From the NCBI GenBank assembly GCA_963720775.1, contig CAVRGR010000005.1, positions 1 to 64,000 of the forward strand: a stretch of 64,000 nt of DNA, in the 5' to 3' direction. A program made the translations under genes and the position numbers. Below the pieces are notes generated by a model. That model ran no database searches, was not told where the DNA came from, and saw only the letters and a list, made by a program, of their open reading frames with translations. Of the stretch, positions 17,870-26,596 are shown piece by piece (position 1 is the stretch's first letter; each line of letters opens with the position of its first letter). The stretch comes from JAENVT01 sp963720775 (GTDB lineage: Bacteria; Actinomycetota; Acidimicrobiia; Acidimicrobiales; Ilumatobacteraceae).

Positions 17870-18972
17870 GCCGTGACTTCCTTGCCGCGAAGGTACAGCG
17901 AGCCGAAGCGATTGGCGAGGAAGTCGGACAGTGCGCATTGCTCCTGGCGGACGAAGCCACGCTGAGGGAGCTTGCCCTCGCGCATCAGGTCGGCCATCGT
18001 GCAGATCCCCGCGGCGGTGGTGAGCTGGATCGCCGACAGCATGACTCCGTTCACCTCCGATGCGTACACCTTGCGAGCGAACGTCTCTTGCATGAGCAGC
18101 CCGTTGCGGGTGCCGGAGGCTGTGACGAATATCAGGACGACATCCTGATAGGTGATGGGGATCGCGTCTTCCAGCAGTTCTTTGAGCAGATCGCGACGCC
18201 GCGACAGTCGAAGGTCGGTGATGAGCGTCTTGATTGCATCACGGTGACCGGGATATCGAACCGTCTTGTAGTTCAGTGTTTCGACCTCGCCGAGCAGCGT
18301 CTCGCACAGGGTGCCGAGGCCGCCGGAGGTGTTGAACGCTTCGTAGTCGACGCCGTCGAGCGAGAACGCCTCGACCTCTTCCAGCGGCAGCACCTCGAGC
18401 ATCTTGCCGTCGACGATCGCCTCGCACGGATTGCAATACTCATTGATCAGACCATCCGTCGACCAGGTCAGGTTGTACTTGAACGCATTCGTGGGGAACT
18501 GCGGCAGTGCTCCGACTCGCATGGAGATCGAGCGGATGTCGTCGAAGGATCTGGCGAGTTGGGCGGCGGCGATCGACACGAAACCCGGTGCGAGCCCGCA
18601 CTGCGGCACCAGCGCAGAGGTGGCATCCGCCGCGAGCCCTTTGACGACGCGCGTCGACTCGACGTCTTCGGTGAGGTCGAAGTAGTGGGCGCCGGCGTTG
18701 CGGGCCGCGGTGGCAATGATGGAGGTGGTGTGGAACGGCGCTGCGCTCAGCACCATGTCTTGGTCGCCGACGTAATCTGCCAGCGCCACCGGATCGGTGA
18801 TGTCGACCTCGAACACGGTGACGTCCTTCGAGCGCAGTGGCGTCAGCGCGGTGTCGTCGCGATCGATGACCGTGACCTCGAACTCGGGTGCGGTCGACAG
18901 CAGTTGCACGATCGCCTGACCGATCTTGCCGGCTCCGACCAGCGTCAGCTTGGTGGCCGACGGTGAGCTCAT
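17866..18972 (-). CDS. saccharopine dehydrogenase family protein
   Basis: This encodes about 368 residues. The N-terminal Rossmann domain has LTLVGAGKIGQAIVQLL and VIDRDD, and the central part has AGAHYFDLTED and PQCGLAPGFVS, typical of the saccharopine/homospermidine reductase-like family that joins or splits imine-linked amino acids with NAD(P). A C-terminal saccharopine-type dimer domain follows. Actinobacterial members have diverse and mostly unknown substrates, so lysine metabolism is not assured. The start ATG 18972 lies seven bases behind a TACTGT box; an earlier ATG at 19017 is less likely. Neighbours suggest amine metabolism but do not define the reaction. Confidence 0.75.
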   Translation of the reverse strand: MSSPSATKLTLVGAGKIGQAIVQLLSTAPEFEVTVIDRDDTALTPLRSKDVTVFEVDITDPVALADYVGDQDMVLSAAPFHTTSIIATAARNAGAHYFDLTEDVESTRVVKGLAADATSALVPQCGLAPGFVSIAAAQLARSFDDIRSISMRVGALPQFPTNAFKYNLTWSTDGLINEYCNPCEAIVDGKMLEVLPLEEVEAFSLDGVDYEAFNTSGGLGTLCETLLGEVETLNYKTVRYPGHRDAIKTLITDLRLSRRRDLLKELLEDAIPITYQDVVLIFVTASGTRNGLLMQETFARKVYASEVNGVMLSAIQLTTAAGICTMADLMREGKLPQRGFVRQEQCALSDFLANRFGSLYLRGKEVTA

Positions 18973-18979
18973 CCGGGCG

Positions 18980-18985
18980 ACAGTA
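18980..18985 (-). promoter_or_regulatory. -10 box of a leaderless promoter
   Basis: TACTGT on the minus strand is followed by seven bases and the ATG of the saccharopine dehydrogenase-like gene. This supports the start at 18972. Confidence 0.4.
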
Positions 18986-19034
18986 CACCCAAGTTCTGTA
19001 GGACGCCTCACCTGCATGACAGGCTAAGGCTCCC

Positions 19035-20315
19035 ATGGAGCCAAGTGAAGACGGTCCATCGCTCAAGCGCGATCTCGCCCTCGCCACGTGGGGATTGTTC
19101 ACCGGGCTGGCGCTCCTGTTGCTCGCCGCCGGGCTCTTCGGCACCTTGCTCGGCGTTCGCTCCGAACTGGTCAAGCTGCCGACGCTTGTCAGCAGCCTGA
19201 TCAGCGCGTCGTACTACCTCGGGTTCCTCGTCGGATCGCGGGTGGCGCTCAGGGCACTCGGTCGCGTCGGGCACATCCGCGTGTATGCCGCCCTGGCCTC
19301 GCTGTTGTCGGCGGCGATGCTGTCGGTCGGACTCACCGAATCAGCGCCGGCGTGGGCCTGGCTGCGCTTCGTGACCGGCTTGTGCTTGGCCGGTCAATAT
19401 GTCGTTGCCGAGTCGTGGCTCAACAACTTGGCGACGAACGAGAACCGCGGCCGGTTGCTGGCGATCTATGCGGTTATCACGTCGGGAGCCTTCGGCCTCG
19501 GCCAGCTCCTGCTGTTCGGCATGGATGCACGTGCCGTCACCGGGTTCGCCATCGCCAGCATCATCACATCACTCGCGGTCGCACCCGTTGCCCTGTCGGA
19601 GGAAGCCGTTGCGCCGGGCGTGGTCGAACGCGAACACATCTCGTTGCGCGACCTGGCCAAGATCGTGCCCACCGGTGTCGGCTCCTGCCTCCTCGTCGGC
19701 GTTGCCCACGGCGCCTTGACGGGCATGGCGGCCATCTACGCGACCCGGGTCGGGTTGTCGACCGGTCGGATCGGGTTGTTCGTGGCCGCGCCGAACATCG
19801 GTGGGATGTTGCTCCACTGGCCGGTGGCGGCCGCTTCCGACGACATCGACCGGCGGGCTGTCGGCTTCGCCGCGTCGTGCACGGCGATCGGCGCCGCGGT
19901 GCTACTGCTGCTCGGGCCGTCGAACAGCTCCATGGCGCTGTTGCTGATGGCCGGCCTGGGCGGTTTCAGCTATCCGTTGTACTCGATTGCCGCTGCGTAC
20001 ACGAACGACTGGATCGAGCCGGACCAGGTCAACGCCGCGGCATCACAGCTCGTCACGCTGTACGGCTCCGGCGCCGTGATAGGTCCGCTCGTCGCCGCCG
20101 GCATGATGATCGTGGTCGGGGCCAAGGGCTACTTCTGGGCGGCGATCGTCCTGCACGCGCTTCTCGCCGCGTTCTTCCTCTATCGCATGCTCGCCTGGCG
20201 GGCGCCCCTCGCCAAGCGTCCGTGGAGCGAAGTGTCGCTGCCGGCGCGCGCCTTCTTCGTGCCCGCGACCGTCGTGGCGATGGGTCGCCGCTACCGCACC
20301 AAGCGCGGTCGTTGA
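19035..20315 (+). CDS. major facilitator superfamily transporter (YcaD-like)
   Basis: This encodes 426 residues with about 12 hydrophobic helices. The first half has GSRVALRALGRVGHIRVYAALASL, a variant of the MFS loop 2-3 motif, and the stretch GLCLAGQYVVAESWLNNLATNENRGRLLAIY, characteristic of the YcaD/MFS subgroup with ESWLN. The substrate cannot be read from the sequence; export or import of small organic molecules in the cytoplasmic membrane is expected. The start ATG 19035 is divergent from the saccharopine-like gene. The gene ends directly at a pair of tandem hairpin repeats. Confidence 0.85.
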   Translation: MEPSEDGPSLKRDLALATWGLFTGLALLLLAAGLFGTLLGVRSELVKLPTLVSSLISASYYLGFLVGSRVALRALGRVGHIRVYAALASLLSAAMLSVGLTESAPAWAWLRFVTGLCLAGQYVVAESWLNNLATNENRGRLLAIYAVITSGAFGLGQLLLFGMDARAVTGFAIASIITSLAVAPVALSEEAVAPGVVEREHISLRDLAKIVPTGVGSCLLVGVAHGALTGMAAIYATRVGLSTGRIGLFVAAPNIGGMLLHWPVAAASDDIDRRAVGFAASCTAIGAAVLLLLGPSNSSMALLLMAGLGGFSYPLYSIAAAYTNDWIEPDQVNAAASQLVTLYGSGAVIGPLVAAGMMIVVGAKGYFWAAIVLHALLAAFFLYRMLAWRAPLAKRPWSEVSLPARAFFVPATVVAMGRRYRTKRGR

Positions 20316-20413
20316 GCAGTGGAGTGCTTGGGTGTACCCGGGTGGTGCGGAAACACTCCACACGTGCGCAGTGGAGTGCTTGGGTGCACCCGGGTGGTGT
20401 TGAAACACTCCAC
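20316..20413. repeat. two tandem copies of a 46-base hairpin repeat between convergent genes
   Basis: Copies at 20316-20361 and 20368-20413 are nearly identical (three differences). Each is bounded by GTGGAGTG and its complement CACTCCAC and contains an inner GGGTGnACCCGGGT block. Each can form a strong hairpin. The pair fills the gap between the convergent MFS and phosphotransferase genes, so bidirectional termination is one possible role. It is unrelated in sequence to the pair at 12734. Confidence 0.8.
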
Positions 20414-20421
20414 GGGCTGGG

Positions 20422-21324
20422 TCAGGCGGTGATGGCGGCGACATCGGCGTCGAAGCCGGGCGTCGACATCAACGCCTTGCAGCGTTCGAAGCGGCCGACG
20501 GCGTACGCCCAGAAGTCGTCGGCGGGATTGGCGTTGACGTGTTGGATCACACCCCACAACGTCCACAACAGATCGCACAACGCCTTGTAGGCCACCATCC
20601 GGCCGCGCTCGTTCGGTGGCGGCTCGCCGCCGAAGTAGGCGTGCAACAACGCATCGTCCTGTGCGGGAGAAAAGCCGCCCTCGACCGACAGGTCGCCCAG
20701 ATCCCACATCGGGTCGTTGTTGCCGGCGTACTCGTAGTCGATGAGGTACATGCGCTCGCCGGTGTCGAGGAAGTTCTCGCACAGCGGGTCGCAGTGGCAC
20801 GGCACGCGCTGAACCGGCGCAGCCTCCAGTGCGGCGCGCACGATCTCGGCTCGATGTTGGACGTCGTCGTAGCCGTCGGGAAGCGGCGCCCCCTTCGCTG
20901 CCAGGAGCGCTTTGTACTCATCGATCATGGCGAACAGCTTGAAGTCGGCTGCGAACGCCGCGGCGGCCGTGTGCAACTGGCGAAGTACTTTCGCCGCGCG
21001 GGACACCGCGGCGAGATCGCCAAAGCTTTCGCTGCTCATGGTGACGGCGCCCTGGATGAAGCGAGTGACCATCAACCCGTCGGTCGGGTCGAAGAACACG
21101 ACCTCGGCGTTGACATCGGCGGCCGCAGCGGATCGAGCAGCCACTTCCTCTTCGACACGATTGATGTACTCGCCGGTGCCGGCGCCCGGAATGCGCAGAA
21201 CGAATCCGTCCTCACCGACCTCCACGAGGTGGTTGATGTTCGTCAGTCCGGCGAGCCGCGTTGTCGTCGTGCTCGCATTGGCAAAGATCGGCACCCTGGC
21301 GAGCGCTGGCTCGAGATCGCTCAT
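20422..21324 (-). CDS. choline/ethanolamine kinase-like phosphotransferase
   Basis: This encodes 300 residues with a protein-kinase-like fold. The Brenner motif is CHCDPLCENF (H-x-D-x4-N) and the metal-binding motif is LIDYEYAGNNDPMWDLG, both typical of choline kinases and LicA; aminoglycoside kinases share the fold. The N-terminal TNINHLVEV segment matches the nucleotide-binding loop of choline kinase-like proteins. ATP-dependent phosphorylation of choline or a related alcohol amine in the cytoplasm is most likely and would suit the surrounding choline and betaine genes. Substrate assignment is by family only. Confidence 0.75.
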   Translation of the reverse strand: MSDLEPALARVPIFANASTTTTRLAGLTNINHLVEVGEDGFVLRIPGAGTGEYINRVEEEVAARSAAAADVNAEVVFFDPTDGLMVTRFIQGAVTMSSESFGDLAAVSRAAKVLRQLHTAAAAFAADFKLFAMIDEYKALLAAKGAPLPDGYDDVQHRAEIVRAALEAAPVQRVPCHCDPLCENFLDTGERMYLIDYEYAGNNDPMWDLGDLSVEGGFSPAQDDALLHAYFGGEPPPNERGRMVAYKALCDLLWTLWGVIQHVNANPADDFWAYAVGRFERCKALMSTPGFDADVAAITA

Positions 21325-21344
21325 CGAAGCATCGTGTCACGGCT

Positions 21345-21590
21345 CGCCCTGGGGAACCCGAGTTCAGCTGCTCGTGTTCGTGTCGGGCCAGGCGGGCTAC
21401 GACCCGGCAACGGAAAAACTTGCCGGTGAGACTTTGCCGGGATGAACGAAGAGTGGCTGTCGTGGTTCCCGACCGACCCGCCGGCCCGACAGGGAGCCAT
21501 GCTTCCGGTGGACGTCGAGGGACTCCGGGTGTCGATAGCGGCGATCGCCACGGCTCAGCCGCTCCCGGGCAGGTGTCGAACGTACACGAG
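21345..21590 (+). pseudogene. remnant of a RidA/YjgF-family gene with an internal deletion
   Basis: Two pieces of a RidA-like protein lie in different frames. The first (from 21356 to the TGA at 21443-21445) reads LLVFVSGQAGYDPATEKLAGE, the conserved N-terminal third. The second, beginning at ATG 21442, reads MNEEWLSWFPTDPPARQ and continues to VSIAAIATA, the conserved C-terminal third. About 40 residues of the middle are missing and the frame changes at the join. The proper N-terminus is not visible either. RidA enzymes hydrolyse reactive imines and enamines from amino-acid oxidation. The rest of the 318-base gap between flanking genes shows nothing else. Confidence 0.6.
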
Positions 21591-21642
21591 GTCCGCGTGG
21601 TCACGGCTCATGAAGGTCTCTACTGCTTGCTGAGGTAGCCAT

Positions 21643-24096
21643 CTACGACTTCGGCCTCGCGTTCGTAGCGTCGTAGAGCGCGCCATCGTGACGAGTAGCA
21701 GGAATCGGTTCGCCGTACACCTCGATCACGAAGTCGGTGCGATCGCTGTGCTCGACAGGCAGGTAGCCATAGGCGATCGGCTTGCCGATCGTGTGGCCGA
21801 AGTTGGCGCTGGTCGTGAAACCGACCACCTCACCGTCGGCGATGATCGCCTCACCGCTCACGGGGTAGGCCATGTCTTCCAGCGTGAAGGTGCACAGCTT
21901 GCGGGTCACGCCGGTGTCGCGCTGCGCAACCAGAGCTTCGCGTCCGCAGAAGTCCCCCTTGCGCAGGTTCACTCTCCAACTCAGTCCGGCCTCCCATGGG
22001 CTGGTGTCGGGAGTGATGTCGGTCGACCAGTACAGGTACCCCTTCTCCAGGCGCAACGTATCGATTGCCCGATACCCCACGTTGGCAATGCCGAACTGCC
22101 GGCCGGCATCCTCCATCAACTCGTAGACGTGGGCCGTGTAGGCGGCTGGGATGTGCAGCTCCCAGCCGAGCTCACCGACGTAGCCGATGCGCATGGCCAG
22201 CACCGGCGCCGACCCGATCGTGAGCTGACGCGCCGTCGCGTACCGAAAGGCGTCGTTCGATACGTCCTCTTCGCACACGGCCTGAAGCACGTTGCGAGCC
22301 ATCGGGCCGCACAGGTTGACCACTGCGTTGGCCGAGGTGAGATCGCGGATCTGCACGCTGTCGTCGCCGGGAGAGTTGGACCGGATCCATCCCATGTCGT
22401 GAGCGCCGAACGCAGAGCCCGTCACCACGTACCAATGTTGTTCGCCGAGGCGTGTCATGGTGAGATCACACTCGATCCCGCCACGCTCGTTGCAGAGCTG
22501 CGTGTAGGTGACCGTGCCGGCCGGTTTGTCCATGTCGGCGACCGACAGCCACTGCACCGCCGCGAGAGCGCTGGGTCCGGTGATCTCGAACTTGGCGAAC
22601 GATGTCTGGTCGATCAGGGCCACGCGCTCGCGCACTGCTCGATGCTCGTCGGCAACGTGCTTGAACCAGTTCGGCTCGGCGAACGAAGGTCGATCGATCG
22701 CCTCGACACCAGCGGGTGCGAACCATGTGGGTCGCTCCCAACCTCCTCGCGACCCGAAGACGGCACCGCGGTTCGACAGCACGTCGTGAAGCGGGCTGCG
22801 CTTCACGCCGCGCGACGTCACGTGCTCGCTTCCCGGTGCCGCGAGCTTGTAGTGGTGGGCGTACAGCTCGACCATCCGCGACCCCATGAAGTGGTGCGTC
22901 GTGTGGTGGAAGGCGAAGCGCCGCACGTCGAGTGGCCAGAGGTCGAGCGACGGCCGGCCGTCGAGGATCCACTCGGCCATCATCCTGCCCGCGCCTCCAC
23001 CGGCGGCGATGCCGTAGAGGAAGCCCGTAGCGACGTAGTAGTTGTCGAGTTCGGGAACCTTGCCCATGACGAAGTCGGCGTCGGCGGAGTAGGGGATGGG
23101 ACCGTTGATCATCGTGCGAATGCCGGCCTGCTCGATCACGGGCGTTCGCTGCGCAGCGAGCATGGCCAGTTGCTCGAAGCGATCGAAGTTCGGTTCCAAG
23201 AGTTGCCGCCGGAACGCGATGGGAATGCCGTCGAGTCCGAAGGGCCGCGTGTCGGGTTCGTAGCCGCCGACGAGAAGCCCGGGCCCGTCGGGCTTGTAGT
23301 AGACGAGCAGATCGGGATCGCGCATCGTCGGCATCTTGCGAAGGTCGGCGGGGCTGACATCGGCGATCGGCCCGGTGAGGATGTACTGGTGCTCGACCGC
23401 CACAGCGGGGATGCGTACCCCCGCCATGCGGCCGATCTCCATGCCCCACATGCCCGCTGCGTTGACGACCATCTCACAGGCGATGTCGCAGTGGCCGCGA
23501 TCGGCGTTGACGGTGTGGAGGGTGGTGGCACGCCGTCCGTCGACGGTGATCGACGTGACCTTCGTGTTCTCGACGATGCGGACGCCGCGTTTCCGGGCAC
23601 CCTTGGCGATCGCCTGTGTGACGCTGGCCGGGTCGATGTACCCGTCGGTCGGCAGGAACGCCGCGGCACGGACGCCTTCGGTCGACATCAACGGGAACAG
23701 CTCCTGGGCACGCTGCGGCGTGATGATCTCCATAGGCAACCCGAAGCTCTTCGCCATGGTGGTCAGGCGCTTCAGCTCCATCACGCGTTCGGCTGAACAG
23801 GCCAGTCGCAGGCTGCCGACCTGATGCCAGTCGACGGCCTGCCCGGTCTCTGCTTCCAGTCGTCCGTACAGCTCGACCGAGTGCTCGAGCATGCGTGTGG
23901 TGTTGCGCGACGAACGAAGCTGGCCTACCAACCCGGCTGCGTGCCAAGTGGCGCCGTCGGTGAGTTGGTGTTGCTCGAGGAGCACCACGTCGGTCTCACC
24001 CATCGCCGCCAGGTGGTAGGCGATGCTGCACCCGATTATGCCCCCGCCGATGATCACGATGCGCGCCTGCGACGGGGTGCCGGTTTGATTGCTCAT
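21643..24096 (-). CDS. FAD oxidoreductase-GcvT fusion, dimethylglycine/sarcosine dehydrogenase-like (copy 2)
   Basis: This encodes 817 residues. The FAD domain starts with IVIIGGGIIGCSIAYHL (about 12-28) and has GATWHAAGLVGQLRSS, with the histidine that carries covalent FAD in dimethylglycine dehydrogenase. FAO_M, GcvT (from about 470) and GcvT-C domains follow; the segment GYRAIDTLRLEKGYLYWSTDIT is a typical GcvT-part motif. It lies seven bases after copy 3 (24104-26554) on the same strand, so the two paralogues are co-expressed, divergent from the betaine ABC importer. It should demethylate an N-methylated amino acid, with methylene transfer to THF and electrons to ETF. Two adjacent copies suggest two successive demethylations. 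Confidence 0.85.
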   Translation of the reverse strand: MSNQTGTPSQARIVIIGGGIIGCSIAYHLAAMGETDVVLLEQHQLTDGATWHAAGLVGQLRSSRNTTRMLEHSVELYGRLEAETGQAVDWHQVGSLRLACSAERVMELKRLTTMAKSFGLPMEIITPQRAQELFPLMSTEGVRAAAFLPTDGYIDPASVTQAIAKGARKRGVRIVENTKVTSITVDGRRATTLHTVNADRGHCDIACEMVVNAAGMWGMEIGRMAGVRIPAVAVEHQYILTGPIADVSPADLRKMPTMRDPDLLVYYKPDGPGLLVGGYEPDTRPFGLDGIPIAFRRQLLEPNFDRFEQLAMLAAQRTPVIEQAGIRTMINGPIPYSADADFVMGKVPELDNYYVATGFLYGIAAGGGAGRMMAEWILDGRPSLDLWPLDVRRFAFHHTTHHFMGSRMVELYAHHYKLAAPGSEHVTSRGVKRSPLHDVLSNRGAVFGSRGGWERPTWFAPAGVEAIDRPSFAEPNWFKHVADEHRAVRERVALIDQTSFAKFEITGPSALAAVQWLSVADMDKPAGTVTYTQLCNERGGIECDLTMTRLGEQHWYVVTGSAFGAHDMGWIRSNSPGDDSVQIRDLTSANAVVNLCGPMARNVLQAVCEEDVSNDAFRYATARQLTIGSAPVLAMRIGYVGELGWELHIPAAYTAHVYELMEDAGRQFGIANVGYRAIDTLRLEKGYLYWSTDITPDTSPWEAGLSWRVNLRKGDFCGREALVAQRDTGVTRKLCTFTLEDMAYPVSGEAIIADGEVVGFTTSANFGHTIGKPIAYGYLPVEHSDRTDFVIEVYGEPIPATRHDGALYDATNARPKS

Positions 24097-24103
24097 CGCC
24101 TGT

Positions 24104-26554
24104 TCATGCCCTGACTCGGGCGTTGGAGGGGTCGAAGAAGGGCTCGAGCGAGACCTCGGCGGCGATCCGATCGCCGGCGACCTCCAACTCGTAGCTGCCG
24201 CTCGTCACGAAGTCTGTGGTGACGCCGGCGGGGTTGCGTACGTAGCCATAGCCGATCGATCGATCGACGGTGTAGCCGAATCCTCCGCTGGTCAACCAGC
24301 CGACACGCTCGCCATCGCGGAAGATCGTCTCCCTGCCCAGCAGGACAACCGCAGGGTCGCAGGTGAAGCCGGTGAGCATCTTGCGAACTCCGTTCTCCCG
24401 CTGTGTCACGACGGCGTCGCGTCCGCGGAACTCGATGCCGCTGCGCAACTTGACCGCCCAGCCGAGACCGGCTTCGAACGGCGTGTGGTCGGGACCGATG
24501 TCACTCCCCCAGGCGCGGTAGCCCTTCTCCAGGCGGAGGCTCTCGATCGCCCGGTACCCGGCGTTGACCAGCCCGTGTGCCGACCCTGCCGTCATCAACG
24601 CGTCGTACACCGTTGTGGCGTACTCGACCGGTAGGTGCAGCTCCCATCCGAGCTCTCCGACGTACGTCACGCGCAAGGCTCGCACGGGGCAGCCGCCAAT
24701 GCCGACGATCTGATGGGTACCGAATGGGAAGGACGTGTTCGAGACATCGGCTCGCGTCACGGTTTGAAGGATGTCGCGAGACCGTGGACCCATCAACGAC
24801 AGCACGCAGTTGGCCGACGTGATGTCGAACAGCTGGGCGTTGGCGCCGGCCGGGATCGATCGCTGGATCCAGTCGAAGTCGTGTGTGGCGAAGCCCGTGC
24901 CGGTGACGATGTAGAACTCGCCGGCCGCGACCCGGCACACGGTGAGGTCGCACTGGATCCCGCCCGAATCGTCGAGCATCTGTGTGTACGTCAACGACCC
25001 CACCGGTTTGTCGATGTTGTTCGAACAGATCCAGTTCAGCGCGGCCAGTGCGTCGGGGCCCTTCAGCGCGAACTTGGCGAACGACGTCTGATCGATCACT
25101 ACGGCGGAGTTGCGGGCGGCGTGGTGCTCGCGTTCGACCGCGGCGAACCAGTTCTGCCGCTCGTAGCTGTACACGTCGCGCGGCGTTTCACCCAGCGTTG
25201 CCGATGCGAACCAGTTGGGTCGTTCCCACCCGAGCTTCTCGCCGAAGCATGCGCCGCCGGCGAGCAGCCGCGAGTAGAGAGGCGATGTGCGGCACGGGCG
25301 GCCGCTGTCGTGTTCCTCGCTCGGCCAGGCCATGGTGTAGTGCTTTCCGTACGCTTCGAGCGTGCGGGTGCGCACCCACTCGGTGTCTTGATGCGGCCGC
25401 CCGAAGCGACGGATGTCGACGACCCACAGGTCGTACGGCGCCACGCCGCTGTGCACCCACTCGGCGAGAGCCATGCCTGCGCCGCCACCGGCGGCGATGC
25501 CGAACGCGTTGAACCCGGCGCCGACGAAGAAGTTCTTCAACTCAGGTGCCTCGCCGAGGATGAAGTTGCCATCGGGCGTGAAGCTCTCCGGGCCGTTGAT
25601 CAACTCGTTGATGCCTGCACTCTGCAACGCCGGGACCCTGCCCATCGCCAGTTCCATGGTGGGCGCGAAGTGATCGAAGTCGGCGTCGAGGAGCTTGAAG
25701 TTGAATCCGTCGGGGATGCCGCTCGTCGCCCAGGGAACGGGGTTCGGCTCGTAGCCGCCCATCACCAGGCCGCCGACCTCTTCCTTGTAGTACGTCAGCC
25801 GGTCGGGATCGCGCAGCGTCGGCAGGTTGCGCGGCACCTCGGGTGTGAACGGCGCAGTGATCACGTATTGGTGCTGCACCGACACAAGTGGCACGTTGAC
25901 CCCGACGGTCGCAGCGAGCGAGCGTGTCCACTGGCCGGCGCAACACACGACGACGCTGCATTCGATGCGCCCCTGCGACGTGACGACAGCTTTGATCACG
26001 CCGTCGTCGACCTCGAGGCCGACGACCTCGGTGTCTTCGCAGACGGTGACCCCGGCCTGCCTGGCGCCGCGAGCCAGCGCCATCGTGATGTCAGTCGGGT
26101 TGGCCTGACCGTCTGTCGGCAGGAACGCTGCACCGATCACGTCGTCGACGGTCATCAACGGCCACAGGTCTTGAGCCTCGAGGGGTGACAGCAGGTGCAT
26201 CTCCAGGCCGAACGACTTGGCCGTGGTGGCCTGGCGCTTCACCTCGCTCCATCGCTCGGCATTGCAGGCAAGTCGGAGGCCGCCGTTCATCTTCCATCCG
26301 GTGGCTTGGCCGGTCTCCTCCTCGAGTCGCTTGTAGAGATCGACGGAGTAACCCAGGAGCTGCGTGATGTTGGCGCTGCTGCGCAGTTGGCCGACGAGCC
26401 CGGCGGCGTGAAACGTCGAGCCGGACGTCAACTTGTGGCGCTCGACCAGCACCGTGTCGGTCCAGCCCAGCTTGGCGAGGTGATAGGCCGTCGAACTGCC
26501 GACGATGCCCCCGCCGATGATCACCGCCTTCGCCGAACTCGGTTGGTCCGTCAC
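24104..26554 (-). CDS. FAD oxidoreductase-GcvT fusion, dimethylglycine/sarcosine dehydrogenase-like (copy 3)
   Basis: This encodes 816 residues from GTG 26554, with an AAGGG-rich ribosome site upstream. The FAD motif AVIIGGGIVGSSTAYHL and GSTFHAAGLVGQLRSS (covalent-FAD histidine retained) open the protein. FAO_M, GcvT and GcvT-C domains follow in the usual order. It has the same length and layout as copy 2 directly downstream but clear sequence divergence, for example in the substrate-side loops around residues 100-330. It is the first gene of a two-gene operon divergent from the OpuA-type transporter, which argues for a substrate derived from an imported betaine. Confidence 0.85.
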   Translation of the reverse strand: MTDQPSSAKAVIIGGGIVGSSTAYHLAKLGWTDTVLVERHKLTSGSTFHAAGLVGQLRSSANITQLLGYSVDLYKRLEEETGQATGWKMNGGLRLACNAERWSEVKRQATTAKSFGLEMHLLSPLEAQDLWPLMTVDDVIGAAFLPTDGQANPTDITMALARGARQAGVTVCEDTEVVGLEVDDGVIKAVVTSQGRIECSVVVCCAGQWTRSLAATVGVNVPLVSVQHQYVITAPFTPEVPRNLPTLRDPDRLTYYKEEVGGLVMGGYEPNPVPWATSGIPDGFNFKLLDADFDHFAPTMELAMGRVPALQSAGINELINGPESFTPDGNFILGEAPELKNFFVGAGFNAFGIAAGGGAGMALAEWVHSGVAPYDLWVVDIRRFGRPHQDTEWVRTRTLEAYGKHYTMAWPSEEHDSGRPCRTSPLYSRLLAGGACFGEKLGWERPNWFASATLGETPRDVYSYERQNWFAAVEREHHAARNSAVVIDQTSFAKFALKGPDALAALNWICSNNIDKPVGSLTYTQMLDDSGGIQCDLTVCRVAAGEFYIVTGTGFATHDFDWIQRSIPAGANAQLFDITSANCVLSLMGPRSRDILQTVTRADVSNTSFPFGTHQIVGIGGCPVRALRVTYVGELGWELHLPVEYATTVYDALMTAGSAHGLVNAGYRAIESLRLEKGYRAWGSDIGPDHTPFEAGLGWAVKLRSGIEFRGRDAVVTQRENGVRKMLTGFTCDPAVVLLGRETIFRDGERVGWLTSGGFGYTVDRSIGYGYVRNPAGVTTDFVTSGSYELEVAGDRIAAEVSLEPFFDPSNARVRA

Positions 26555-26596
26555 ACCTTGCCCTTCTCATGGCCTCTTCCCGTATCTCCCCAGGGT

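Noticed and set aside
21261..21638. Intact small gene in the gap between the phosphotransferase and FAD-GcvT genes
   Set aside because: No single frame contains a complete protein family pattern; the recognisable parts are pieces of RidA in two frames.
26195..26596. Long N-terminal extension of the betaine ATPase
   Set aside because: It would overlap the divergent FAD-GcvT gene, and the extension has no ProV similarity.
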